A stretch of 64,000 nt of DNA, from positions 535,716 to 599,715 of the forward strand of contig NW_005179015.1 in assembly GCF_000350225.1 (NCBI RefSeq), written 5' to 3'. The notes below the pieces were generated by a model. It was not told the DNA's origin, made no database searches, and saw only the letters and a list, made by a program, of their open reading frames with translations. This stretch comes from Chondrus crispus (lineage: Eukaryota > Rhodophyta > Florideophyceae > Gigartinales > Gigartinaceae). A program made the position numbers and the translations under genes. Shown here in pieces: positions 9,956 through 19,278 of this stretch; the stretch's first letter is position 1, and each line of letters begins with the position of its first letter.

Positions 9956-11707
9956 TCATCTCAAAGTCTTGTAAAGTTTCCTGCCTCCCGGGTGGCCTGC
10001 CAATTTTGCGTAATGGCTCAACCCTAGGACGCGATCCCTTAACGATTGTGGTATTACCACTTGTACAAACTCCGCCGCAGTACGGCATAGAGTTCCTTCG
10101 AGTTCCTCGGTCTCCGTGCTGAACGTTCTCACCTTTCCGGCGTCCATTTCTTCCTTGATGCGGTTGCAGAACGGGTCGACGGCTTGCTCGCGAATGTGCT
10201 CCTCCGGAGTGACAGCTTGGAATTGATCGAGGCGCTCAGGGGCGGTCCCCCCCTCAAGAGCGAGGATGTCGTTTAACGCGTCAAAACTGTCCTCGTCCTC
10301 CACCGTTCCCTCGGCCGGTTCGGCCATAAAGCATGGGATTTCGTCGTCGATTTCGTCGACGGTTTCTCCTGCGGTCCGTAATCTTGACAGGGCATCGGCT
10401 TGGCTGTTCGCCTTGCCCTTTTTGTACTTGATTTCGAAATCAAATTCCGAGAGGCGGAGCCTCCATCGGATTAATCTCCCGCTGGGGTCGGTTACGTTCA
10501 TCAACCACCTCAGTGAGGCATGGTCGGTATGCACAATGAAGTGCTCGCCATAAAGATATCGTCTTAAAGTCTGTACGGCCCAAATTACCGCTAGACATTC
10601 TTTTTGTGATACAGAATAGTTTCTCTTGGCTGCGGCTAACGTTCTTGAAAAGAACCCGATAGGTTTACGTTGCGCATCCGGGTGTGTTTGAAATAGTGCA
10701 GCGCCTATTTGATAGTCGCTTGCATCGGTATCTACCGAGTAGGGTAGGTTCTTCTTCGGCAGCGCCAACACCGGTGGCGCCAAGATAACGTCCTTGAGCT
10801 TATGAAAAGCTTTCTTGCACGGTTCGTCGAATCCTTCCAACTGGACCGGTTGTCCCTTCTTCAACAGTTGATTGAGCGGATGCGCGATTTTCGCATAATG
10901 CGGAACGAATCTGCGGTAGACATTACAAAGTCCCAAAAAGCTCCTGAGCTGGGTCTGCGTTTGAGGGTACCTCACTTGTTCCAATGCGACGGTTTGCGCA
11001 GCGTCCACTTCCAATGTGCCTGGCCGAACGACATGGCCCAGGTACTTGATCTTTTCGACCAAAAATTCACACTTGCGAAGCTTGAGCTTCACACCTGCCT
11101 TCTCCAATACAGAAAGTATTTCATCCACGTGCACGATGTGCTCCTCCCACGACTTGCTAAAAATTATTATGTCGTCCAGATACACCAAACAGCACTTCCA
11201 ACGGAACGGAGAGAGCAGGATATCCATTGCTCTCTGAAACGTCGCTGGCGCGTTAGTTAGCCCGAAGGGCATTCTTGAGAAGCGATACAGTCCTGAGTGA
11301 CACAAAAATGCGGTCTTGTCGCGGTCGCGCTCAGGGATAGGCATCTGCCAATATCTCGAGATCGCGTCCAACGCGGAGAAAACCTTGGTGTCACCAAGCG
11401 AGTCCAGGCACTCATCCATGCGCGGTAAAGGGTACGTGTCCTTTACCGTCACCGCGTTTAACCGACGATAGTCTACGCAAAAGCTCATCGATCCGTCCGG
11501 CTTCGGCACTAATAAAACGGGCGACGCCCATTCTGATTGCGCCGATTCGATGACTCCTGCTTCTAACATTTTCTGTACTTCTGCGTCCTCGACCTCCCGA
11601 GCCTTTGGACCGGCTCGGTAGGGAGCTTGTGCAATTGGCCTTGTATCCGGGGCCAGTTCAATCCGGTTGACCGTGGTGTTGATCTCACCGAGGGTCCCAT
11701 CCCACAT
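9956..11707 (-). CDS. Reverse transcriptase-RNase H of element 1
   Basis: 583 codons. The RT domain (residues about 70-245) shows FCVDYRRLN, the first Asp in FSALDAISRYW, MPFGLTNAPATFQ and the active-site box VYLDDIIIFS. The connection and RNase H follow (YSVDTDASDYQIGAALF, KECLAVIWAV, FIVHTDHASLRWL, ADALSRL). The first half of the integrase zinc finger (HYAKLAGHPGG) is at the end. The ORF overlaps the protease ORF by 145 bases in the -1 frame. The switch lies near GAAAAAG at about 11720, so a -1 slip there could join protease to RT. The domains look intact. Confidence 0.93.
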   Translation of the reverse strand: MWDGTLGEINTTVNRIELAPDTRPIAQAPYRAGPKAREVEDAEVQKMLEAGVIESAQSEWASPVLLVPKPDGSMSFCVDYRRLNAVTVKDTYPLPRMDECLDSLGDTKVFSALDAISRYWQMPIPERDRDKTAFLCHSGLYRFSRMPFGLTNAPATFQRAMDILLSPFRWKCCLVYLDDIIIFSKSWEEHIVHVDEILSVLEKAGVKLKLRKCEFLVEKIKYLGHVVRPGTLEVDAAQTVALEQVRYPQTQTQLRSFLGLCNVYRRFVPHYAKIAHPLNQLLKKGQPVQLEGFDEPCKKAFHKLKDVILAPPVLALPKKNLPYSVDTDASDYQIGAALFQTHPDAQRKPIGFFSRTLAAAKRNYSVSQKECLAVIWAVQTLRRYLYGEHFIVHTDHASLRWLMNVTDPSGRLIRWRLRLSEFDFEIKYKKGKANSQADALSRLRTAGETVDEIDDEIPCFMAEPAEGTVEDEDSFDALNDILALEGGTAPERLDQFQAVTPEEHIREQAVDPFCNRIKEEMDAGKVRTFSTETEELEGTLCRTAAEFVQVVIPQSLRDRVLGLSHYAKLAGHPGGRKLYKTLR

Positions 11708-13140
11708 GGGGAATACTTTTTCAACATTCGACGGAATCTTTCGCGCAGCCGGTCCGGCACGTGGCTCAGGTCGAGTTCCTCCACGTCTGGCGGGGGAGGC
11801 TCAATCCGCCGCTCCGGCGTCGTAGTTGCCGTCGCCGAGAGCCTTTCCTCCCGTTCTCCTTGCTGTTCCTCGCGGTCTTGATCCGACGGTTCGCATCTTG
11901 CCTCGCCCGTAGGCGTCTTGGTGGAATTAGGAAAATTTTCCTTCTTCCTTTCTTGAATTCCGAGAACTTCACCAATGGTGGTTTTGCTCTCGAGCGCGGC
12001 TCTCGGGTGCGGTAGTAATTCTGCCACCACTTGGCCTTTTTGCACCCTGACAGGGTACGTCCTAAAATTTGCAACGAGTAAACGAAATGGCCGGTCAGGC
12101 TCAACCTGAACGACACCATTCGTGCACGTCAACCCGTGCCTTTCGTACAACGACGAGTACGGCTGAACCACGACCAAGCCCGCCCTCTTCGAGGTGCATT
12201 CCACGACGCGCTGCGTCCCTGGCTCGATAGTTGTGGCTCTTGCCACTTTTACCGTAGGGGAAATTCGCTCCACCTTTCCATCATTCTCGTCCTCTCCTGC
12301 GACGAGATTCTTCTTCCCTTTTATCGTCGAGAACCGCCTAACTGTCGGGACCTCCGAGAAATCCGCCAACTCAACCGTTTTCTTCCTTGGATAAATTGCT
12401 TCCACAAACCGGTCACAGTAGTCCGCGCTTAGAATTAGTGGAACGGCTAGTTTTTCGCATACAATAAACTCGGCTGCGGTCACAAATTTTCCAAGCCTTA
12501 CGGGCATTCTAATTGTGCCGAGAGTCCGGAGTGGCCTATTGTTCGCGTCGCCAATGTCTTGGGTCGGTCCGTAGGACACTAGAGATTCCATTCCAGCCGG
12601 GAGTTCCGATTTTCGCACAAGGTTTGGTCCCGCGCCGGTGTCTGATACAGACAACACCCCGCTCATCAATCCGATTGTGGGTCCAATGTCCGCGTAAACT
12701 TTGTAGCTTTTTCGCGCAAGAACCAAAATCTTCTCAGGACACTCCCTTCGCTTAACCCTGTACCAGGGCCTTCGAACTTCTTCCAGCGGATGATCTCGGG
12801 CTCGGCTCAAAATTCTCTTGACTTGAGCTGGCCCTTTGGGCTTATCCACCAATCCAACAACCTCCTCATCGGGGTCTGATTTTTCCCCTAGAGACGGGGA
12901 TCGGGGCTGAGCCCCGGGCACAGTACGTCGACCCTGTGCCTCTCGAGACTCATGCGAGATTCCCCTCTCTAGTTTTCTTGCAGCGGCGGGATGCTTCTCA
13001 CATCCGACGGCGCGGGCCCCGCGGTGGGCCCTCTGAAGGGTTGGTTCGACCTCGGCGTTGAAGCACTCGGCGTGCTCGCCGTCTGCCAATCGAACTAATT
13101 CTTGACCTTCAGGTAACTCGTCGATGGTATCCCTAACCAC
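11563..13140 (-). CDS. Aspartic protease region of element 1
   Basis: 525 codons. A charged N-terminal spacer (about 1-160) is followed by a retropepsin core with SVSDTGAGPNLV near residue 170 and a flap/strand region ending at YCDRFVEAIYPRKKTVEL. A beta-rich stretch resembling the pre-RT spacer of element 2 (VEPDRPFRLLVANFRTYPV) comes next. The enzyme would cut the Gag-Pol precursor in the particle. The last 50 residues are off frame relative to the RT ORF. The 46-base overlap with the gag ORF end suggests another frame change between gag and protease. Confidence 0.86.
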   Translation of the reverse strand: MVRDTIDELPEGQELVRLADGEHAECFNAEVEPTLQRAHRGARAVGCEKHPAAARKLERGISHESREAQGRRTVPGAQPRSPSLGEKSDPDEEVVGLVDKPKGPAQVKRILSRARDHPLEEVRRPWYRVKRRECPEKILVLARKSYKVYADIGPTIGLMSGVLSVSDTGAGPNLVRKSELPAGMESLVSYGPTQDIGDANNRPLRTLGTIRMPVRLGKFVTAAEFIVCEKLAVPLILSADYCDRFVEAIYPRKKTVELADFSEVPTVRRFSTIKGKKNLVAGEDENDGKVERISPTVKVARATTIEPGTQRVVECTSKRAGLVVVQPYSSLYERHGLTCTNGVVQVEPDRPFRLLVANFRTYPVRVQKGQVVAELLPHPRAALESKTTIGEVLGIQERKKENFPNSTKTPTGEARCEPSDQDREEQQGEREERLSATATTTPERRIEPPPPDVEELDLSHVPDRLRERFRRMLKKYSPCGMGPSVRSTPRSTGLNWPRIQGQLHKLPTEPVQRLGRSRTQKYRKC

Positions 13141-14012
13141 TCCATCGGAGACAACGCCTCATAATTTTCCAAAACTCGGTGCATTTCCCGGAGGGAAAGA
13201 ATGCACGTTGGGGCGGCGTGCCCCTTTTCGTAACAATGATAGCACACCAGTCCGTGCGTCTTGACGGGATATTGCGGCCTAGGCCCTCCACGGGCCGGCG
13301 GCCTTCCTCGACGTTGCGGCCTTCCCATCCAGCCCGGCCTTCGAAACGGTGTACCCTTATCTTCTATCGGAATGCGCGGCGCTGGCGTCTGGCCGCGCCC
13401 CCGAAACATCATCACGGGATCCGTGGGCTCTGAAAACGACTCCGTCGTGTATGTGGGCGTCGGTAGAGTTGACGACCCGCTTGCCCCGTAGTCCTCGTGT
13501 CCGTAGCCCTCCGATGGCTCAATGAACTCGCCTTTGGCTACCAACGCTCCTTCGTAGTGATTTTCGCTGCTTCCATGCGCATCGCGCTCATCTAACGCGG
13601 AAATGGACTCGGCTAAATGGACGGCGGCGTGACTTTTGCGACCGGGATAAGAAGCCCTCGGCTTCTTACCTGCCCTAATTGTCGACAGCGTCTGAATCGT
13701 GACCTTCTCGGTGTTCTTGTCCTTAGCGCGGCTCGCTGAGCCATGCGCCTTCCCGTAATTAACTAGTCTCAAAAACGAAACGTCCTGATTGTCTTGCCGG
13801 TATTGAGATACCATCGGCTTGATACTCGAATCGAGTCTTTCAATAAACATCTTCATTTGTTCTTCCATCGAATATTCCTTTCCACATCGGTTGCTTGCGT
13901 CCGTCAGACGGATATAAAATTCCATCTCGTCTTCAGACGGTCTTTGCTGAACTTCTCGCAATGCGAGCACGCCTTGACGGATCGCCTCGTCGGTTGCGAA
14001 ACTCCTCAACAA
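13095..14012 (-). CDS. Gag C-terminal part with zinc knuckle, element 1
   Basis: 305 codons. It covers the end of the capsid-like domain (LREVQQRPSEDEMEFYIRL, MFIERL), a basic Arg/Gly/Pro-rich stretch (PQRRGRPPARGGPRPQ) and one intact CCHC knuckle (CYHCYEKGHAAPTC) near residue 260. This part would bind the element RNA. It overlaps the preceding gag frame by seven bases, so gag is now split by frameshifts. Confidence 0.85.
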   Translation of the reverse strand: MLRSFATDEAIRQGVLALREVQQRPSEDEMEFYIRLTDASNRCGKEYSMEEQMKMFIERLDSSIKPMVSQYRQDNQDVSFLRLVNYGKAHGSASRAKDKNTEKVTIQTLSTIRAGKKPRASYPGRKSHAAVHLAESISALDERDAHGSSENHYEGALVAKGEFIEPSEGYGHEDYGASGSSTLPTPTYTTESFSEPTDPVMMFRGRGQTPAPRIPIEDKGTPFRRPGWMGRPQRRGRPPARGGPRPQYPVKTHGLVCYHCYEKGHAAPTCILSLREMHRVLENYEALSPMEWLGIPSTSYLKVKN

Positions 14013-14545
14013 CCACTGTACGGCCTCCGGCCAAACGAATACCTTTCCGTGATGGGCCCGGCCGTCTGAGACACCGAAGTGTACTGTCTTAAGGCGATGC
14101 CGCTTAAAAATTCGGGCAACAAGCGGATCGCTTGCCCCTCGTTCATTTCTTGAGTATCGAACTCTTCAACTAATTTTGCCAAAAAATCCAACACAAGGAC
14201 CCCGTCCTCACCTTTCAACGTGTTGTCCTTCTTCACTTTAGGCGGAATATCTCTCCTGATTTTTCGTACGGCGGTCCGCCGGGAACTTGACAAATATGTC
14301 TGTGGGTTCCGCAAGCGGTACGTTCGGTACGAAAGTAATTTCTTGAAGAGGTAGTTGGTCGGATTCAGCTCCTCCAACTCCTCCCATCGCGGCCCGCGCC
14401 GCGTTGCGACATCTTCGGGCTCCGCGTCCTTGTCTCTCCGCGAGGCGGACGAAGTGACTCCGCCTCGTCTGGAGGAAATATCTTGCTTGACGAAATTCCG
14501 TTTCCTTCTTCTGAACGGCGTTCGGAATCGTCCGAATGGTTCCAC
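14006..14545 (-). pseudogene. Gag middle part, element 1 (shifted frame)
   Basis: After the N-terminal gag ORF loses frame near 14,450, this frame continues with the capsid-like region: LEELNPTNYLFKKLL, then KKDNTLKGEDGVLVLDFLAKL and MNEGQAIRLLPEFLSGIAL, which matches the 'F.G....FL..L' layout of retrotransposon gag. The first 40 codons are probably off frame. The frame ends at 14006, just as the next ORF begins. Confidence 0.7.
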
Positions 14546-15273
14546 GAACCGCCGTTACCATCTTCGGAGGGACCAAGCGACTCCGACTGTGAGTCGCGGT
14601 TCTCCGGATCGTCACTACAGTGACCCTTGCTTGCACGTCGCTTGTCCTTCTTCGAGGGCTTCGACTTGGAGCTCCGCTGACGAGCGGGCTTGTCCTTCTT
14701 CGACCGACAGTCGCCCTCTCTACTCGAAGGGAGCGGCTCGTCGTCCGATCCTTGCGGAGCTTGCTCCGCGGCCTGCTCAAGGTCCTTGAGACGTTGCGCG
14801 GCGCGATCGAATCGGTCATCAATGCTTGTTCTAAATTTTCCTAAGGACTCCAAGGCTTGATTCGCGTCGCGCCTCGCGTCCTTGACTGAAATTTTCAACG
14901 AAGCTAGGACCTCCGGTTCCAGACCGTCGGTCGCCTCACCTCGCTCCTTCTCGACGAGATCCACTCGAGCCGACAGCTCTCCCAAAACGGTGTGGACCTC
15001 GGATGCTTGCAACTCCAGTTGCTTCCGGACGAGGGCTAATTCAGCCTCGAGATTTTTCGTCATCTCTTGGCGAATTTCCTCGCCCATCTTCTCAAACCTG
15101 TAGGATAGGTTATCCTTGTCGGCTTCAATCCCCGTCGGGGATTCTTGACCTTCGGGATCCGTGGCCGTATTGGCCTGGCTTCGGGTGCGAGGACCTCGCG
15201 GGATCCTCGACGCCCTTGCCGATCCGCTCCTACTCGCCCCGGGACCCACGTCTCCGGGGGCGCTTGTCGACAT
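14365..15273 (-). CDS. Gag N-terminal coiled-coil region, element 1
   Basis: 302 codons from an ATG 145 bases after the PBS. Residues about 55-175 are a long charged coiled coil (EKMGEEIRQEMTKNLEAELA). A Lys/Ser-rich linker (SKSKPSKKDKRRASKG) and an acidic tail follow. The first ATG after the leader and the start of the heptad pattern support this start. The last 60 residues (PPRGETRTRSPKM) are probably out of frame after an indel near 14,450. The part before that is the normal start of the gag polyprotein. Confidence 0.8.
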   Translation of the reverse strand: MSTSAPGDVGPGASRSGSARASRIPRGPRTRSQANTATDPEGQESPTGIEADKDNLSYRFEKMGEEIRQEMTKNLEAELALVRKQLELQASEVHTVLGELSARVDLVEKERGEATDGLEPEVLASLKISVKDARRDANQALESLGKFRTSIDDRFDRAAQRLKDLEQAAEQAPQGSDDEPLPSSREGDCRSKKDKPARQRSSKSKPSKKDKRRASKGHCSDDPENRDSQSESLGPSEDGNGGSWNHSDDSERRSEEGNGISSSKIFPPDEAESLRPPRGETRTRSPKMSQRGAGRDGRSWRS

Positions 15274-15417
15274 GATTTGTTTCCAAAAACGAACCTAACT
15301 TAACACAAAGAAAAAAATAGAAAACGCCACCGCACCTAAATAAACTTACGTCGCAGAGAAGACTCCTGTAGTCCGTTTCAGCTTACGCAGTTTCTAGGTC
15401 GGGTCTCCTGTACGCAA

Positions 15418-15435
15418 TTCTAGGTCGGGAGACCA
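15418..15435 (-). promoter_or_regulatory. Primer-binding site of element 1
   Basis: On the minus strand TGGTCTCCCGACCTAGAA lies four bases after the 5' LTR. The complement ends in CCA with an A discriminator, as a tRNA 3' end should. It implies an acceptor stem CTCCCGA paired with TCGGGAG, so C1-G72, the mark of eukaryotic tRNA-Tyr; that identity is inference. The same 18 bases serve element 3. Confidence 0.82.
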
Positions 15436-15439
15436 CTTT

Positions 15440-16400
15440 TGTAGTGCAATGCGCCTGTCAGGCAGAGACCGAGGTCCGACGGTCCAACACAAACAACAGC
15501 AACAACAACAACAACGGTACAGCGCTACGGAGTGTTCGAAGCTCCCTGTCCTCTTTAAGCGGGTTTGCGGCCCGCAGTAGCTCGGATCCCTGATAAGGGG
15601 CGGGGCAAAGAGAAGGGCCCAGCCCGGGATCGGTAAATGGTGGTAGAGACTTGTAAAGGCAACTGCTCGACGAGTTCGGAGGGATGTTAGGTAAACCTGG
15701 TCCGATGGGTCGTAAATCCGATACTCGAAGAGCGCCTTGTACACCTTATACCCTTGATAAGGTCTTCGACGGGGACGTCGCAACGTAGCCCGTCGGGAAA
15801 GAAGAAAACGTAGCAGCGCTACACCGTCGTACTGCCCGATGGCAAAGTACCAAAAACGGATCGGTCGCAACCAGATTCCGATGGAGCCAACACTGAGAAA
15901 AGCACCACTGGTGCACCAACACAGAAGCCCGATGGCAAATGACGTCACGTTGCGGATCGCAATCCTACAAGGTGGGACCAACTCAAGATTAAGGGAAATT
16001 AGGATAGGGAAGTAAAGGAAAATTGATAAGGAAAAAGGGGACCCCCGAGCGCAAAGGATAAAGTAATCTGTAGTTAAAGGGAATGTCTTGTAAAAGACGT
16101 ACTTCAACCAAGGCGATATCAGACTCTGGCAACTCTGGTTACCTTTACTGACTTGGTCGTCAGAGGGCTAAGGTATATATCGCCCCGCCGGAGCCAGTAC
16201 AGTAGCTCGCGGCGCTAGATTCTAGATCTAATCTAGTGTCAGCAAAATTAATGCCAACTAATTAACTAAATAAAATAAAATAATTAAAAATTAAAACTGT
16301 GCAATTATTCACACGTGCGTCCCCCAAACTTGGACTACTTTTCATATCCAAATATTTTCCTTTCTTTTCACCCCCCTTTCCAGGTGCGTATTGCACTACA
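15440..16400 (-). repeat. 5' LTR of element 1
   Basis: 961 bp. It matches 1434-2399 with about a dozen differences by eye, mostly single bases plus a shorter CAA repeat. The terminal 11-bp inverted repeats are perfect. On the minus strand its TATA-like GATATATACC lies near 16,170. Confidence 0.92.
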
Positions 16401-16405
16401 ACTAT
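16401..16405. repeat. Target-site duplication ACTAT (right copy) of element 1
   Basis: Identical to 1429-1433. The reading frame of the host gag resumes at 16406. Confidence 0.93.
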
Positions 16406-18151
16406 GAGACTCTCACAGACTCGGTTCTTCGCACCTACCTGGACGACAAGGGTCAAGATTCACAAGAGTCTATGACTCTGGACACGCTCTTCGATGTTGG
16501 GGAGCGCGACTTTCGAATGGATATGACAGAAAAAACGCCCGCCCCCCAGATGGATTCTTTGTCAGTATCGTAACACACCCTACTTCGCCGTAACGGTGTT
16601 GGATGGTTGCTCAATAACAACCAAAATGTTGCCGTTGGTAATGTCCTGTCTGCAATCAGGCCCAAGTCGCTCCGTGAGCGGTTAGAATCTGACCTCCAGT
16701 TTTCGCACTACCAGGGTAAAAAGGACTTCAAGAAATTAATAAGGCATTCTGTTGAGCTTTCAGATGCTTTCCAGCTCGTAGATACAGGTTTGAAACACGG
16801 TAAGAAGTTTGAAGCTGACCGCAGTGGTGGCGGAAGTCGTGGAGGAAGTTCACATGACCAACCGACTCCCCCTGGAAAGTTTGGTTCGAAAAAACCTTCC
16901 CCGAACAGTTCGAAGTCACAGAGGAGGCCTTCCGACTGCCCGTACGACCTCTGTAAGCAAAATGCCCTCAAATACAGAATGTTTTCTGCACTTGCTGAAG
17001 CAAAGTTACGAGACGGTCGTGCAAAATCAACTTGTAGCCAGCGAAGCGAAAAAACCTCCTACACCACCAAATCGTCATGGGTTAGGGATAAACCCGCTGG
17101 AACCTCGGGTCAACTCGCCACCAACAACCAAACCGATCCGGTTGGCAAGGATAAACCGTCCTGCCAAGTTGCCGTTTCAGATGGTGAAACCTCTCTCCAT
17201 GCTTTCGGTCGGTGTGACGATGGAAGCGACTACAGCATTGCTTCTCCTCGTCTTGCAGGAAAATGTGACATCCAGGGCATTGGCAAGATGAAAGCAATTA
17301 CCCCGGTACGGTTAAGTGTTGCACTTAAGTCTGGACAAGATGCGCATTATTTCACTTTTTCTCGCTCATGGGCAGCCCCCCGCACGGTTCTACATCTAGC
17401 CTCCGAACGGCTGGCTTTAGAAAACATTTACTTCCTGGTCGCGGACGAAGACCTTTGCTTGCGAAGACCTACTCATTGGTCTTCCTTCTTTCAACACTCG
17501 CAAATCGACACGAGGAACCTCCTCGAAAATATTCGCGCCGTATTGGATGGCACTGGTTGCTCCCACATTGGGAACCCAACGTCCTTATCTCGTGGCGGAG
17601 CTGTAAGCCGTCTCATGACCGCACGCCTCAACCATATGCGCGACTACGGAGCCTTTTCGGACAGCAGTAGTAATCTTGTTTCCGACCGCCCGCGTATTAA
17701 TTTCAATACTGCCCGTACGGAAGAAGATCCACTTCCTGACCCTTCTCTACTGGACCCAGTAGATACTGACCAGCGTGGAGAAATCCACACGGAAGTTGAG
17801 ACTATGAAGAATACCGCCTCGAATAATGGTCTGCCTCCTCGGCACAATAAGATGCTCGGGGAACTCGAGGGAATCAACATTGATGTGTTCCGGATATTCT
17901 TTTCACCAGAAATACCGGCACGAATTAAGCCTCTCCGCATAGAGTTGACATCCGATGTCTGTTCAGTTAAAACTCGCCTGCGAAATTACTCACAGGAACA
18001 ACTTGCGTTATTGAAGGATTCGGTCCCTAAACTATCCGAAACGGTATTGCGTACCCAAATCCAACCTCACCGTGGGCGTGTGTACCTCTTCTGGTTTACA
18101 AGCCATGTGCTGCCCGTTTTCGGTTTACAGTTACCTCCGACCGGGGAATAA
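16406..18151 (+). pseudogene. gag-protease region of the old gypsy element
   Basis: One frame from the insertion junction to a stop at 18151, with a single in-frame TAA at 16571. It opens with ETLTDSVLRTYLDDKG. A capsid-like stretch follows (VAVGNVLSAIRPKSLRERLE, FKKLIRHSVELSDAF), then a basic Gly/Ser linker. A protease-like block (FGRCDDGSDYSIASPRL) has Asp-Asp-Gly-Ser in place of the usual Asp-Ser/Thr-Gly. An acidic spacer comes before RT. The RT start is off frame near 18,060. I see no CCHC knuckle here. Confidence 0.72.
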
Positions 18152-18905
18152 GTTTACCATCCGACACCAATACCCTATGTCTCACTTGGAGCATGAGCTG
18201 ACAAATATCCTATGCGTCACTTGGAGCATGAGCTGACAAAACTCTCTGAGTCACTTTTTCGCGACTTTCGTTTTGTCGCATGGATACTGGCAGTTCGAGC
18301 TGGAGAAAGATGCCCAGGAACTGCAATCTTTTCTTCCACCGAACGGAATTTACTCCCGACAAGGGTTATACACTGCGCGACCAACGCCGTTACCCACCCC
18401 CAATCTTCACTTGCAGACATTCTACCAACTGGTATGCTGGCAACCATCCTCTACTGGTTGGATGACATAATGTTGCACCACTCTACCGTTCCCGGTTCGC
18501 TCAAGGCGATGGGAGAGCTCTTCGAGCTTTGCCCTGATCGCAACATCAATCTACATCCCCGCAACTGCGTTCTGTTTGCTACTCAGACCCGCTGGTGTGG
18601 TCGGCTTGTCTCTGCCGACGGCATTTAGTATGAACCGAAACGGTTGGATGGACTCCTGAAAATAGAGCCTCCTACTACCGGTGCACATTTTCAGCAGTTT
18701 CTGTGCGCTCTGCAGTGGCTGAAAAACGGTATCCTACAATGTTGTCACATTGTGAAACCGTTACAGGACTTCTTGAAACTCATCTACGACCGAGCCGGAA
18801 AAACGACCAAACGTTCAGTTTCTCGTTTGCAACTTACCATATATGGTTAGGGTACAAAGGAGATGGGTGCCTTGAAGGCCTGCAAATCTGCCCTGGAACA
18901 CTAAG
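18152..18905 (+). pseudogene. Reverse transcriptase of the old gypsy element
   Basis: The RT blocks are spread over two frames. HGYWQFELEKDAQELQSFLP (about 18,275-18,335) is followed by a shift, then ILYWLDDIMLHHS (18,448-18,490) with the active-site Asp pair, and RWCGRLVSADGI. After an in-frame TAG at about 18,626 the thumb region continues in the same frame (GAHFQQFLCALQWLKNGI) with further stops near 18,848 and 18,902. A 36-bp duplication at 18,171-18,240 sits just upstream. Clearly non-functional. Confidence 0.82.
18171..18240 (+). repeat. Tandem duplication inside the old gypsy RT
   Basis: CCTATGTCTCACTTGGAGCA and CCTATGCGTCACTTGGAGCA each begin a copy of a unit of about 36 bp that ends GAGCTGACAAA. 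Two copies stand head to tail and add to the frame damage of the RT. Confidence 0.8.
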
Positions 18906-18910
18906 TCATT

Positions 18911-19267
18911 TTGTCTCACCAGGACGACAAGAAACGCCTCTGCGTGTACAGTGATGCATCCGATACGATTTGGTCGGGTATTGTCACCCAAGTACCCCAG
19001 GAGGACTTTTGGAAACCTCGCGAGGATCAGCGTCATGAACCGCTTGGTCTCCTTTCCAGACGGTTTAATAGCACAACGTTATGCTGTTCTATTCTGGAAA
19101 AAGAAGCTTTGGCTGTGCTCGCATCGCTTGATTGGATGCATTGGCTGGCTACCGCACCGAACGGTTTTGATTTCTACACAGACCGCAACAACCTCATCTT
19201 CCTGTTTGACGCGTTGTCGGTGGTGCCGGACTTCTCGCAGAAGTCTCTATTCAAGGTTCTTCGCTGA
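18911..19267 (+). pseudogene. RNase H of the old gypsy element
   Basis: Same frame as the RT thumb. RLCVYSDASDTIWSGIVTQV holds the first catalytic Asp. Further blocks are RHEPLGLLSRRFN, EKEALAVLASLDWMHWL and FDFYTDRNNLIFLFDAL. The order matches gypsy RNase H. The frame shifts before the integrase. Confidence 0.78.
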
Positions 19268-19278
19268 GCCGTACGACT

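Larger units (their letters stand above)
1434..16400 (-). mobile_element. Chromovirus element 1 (Ty3/gypsy), complete, with an antisense accessory ORF
   Basis: A 15-kb element in minus orientation, flanked by ACTAT duplications. Order in element direction: 5' LTR (16400-15440), PBS, gag, protease, RT-RNase H, integrase, chromodomain, about 4 kb with no clear gene, an antisense ORF, a polypurine tract and the 3' LTR (2399-1434). The LTRs differ at only about a dozen sites by eye, so the insertion is young. Pol is nearly intact. The breaks I can see are two in-frame TGA codons in integrase and frame changes at the gag, protease/RT and integrase/chromodomain joins; some of the latter may be programmed. 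It is much longer than a typical 5-8 kb chromovirus. Confidence 0.92.

Noticed and set aside
10266..12432. Plus-strand ORFs opposite element 1 pol
   Set aside because: Shadows of the strongly supported pol frames on the minus strand.
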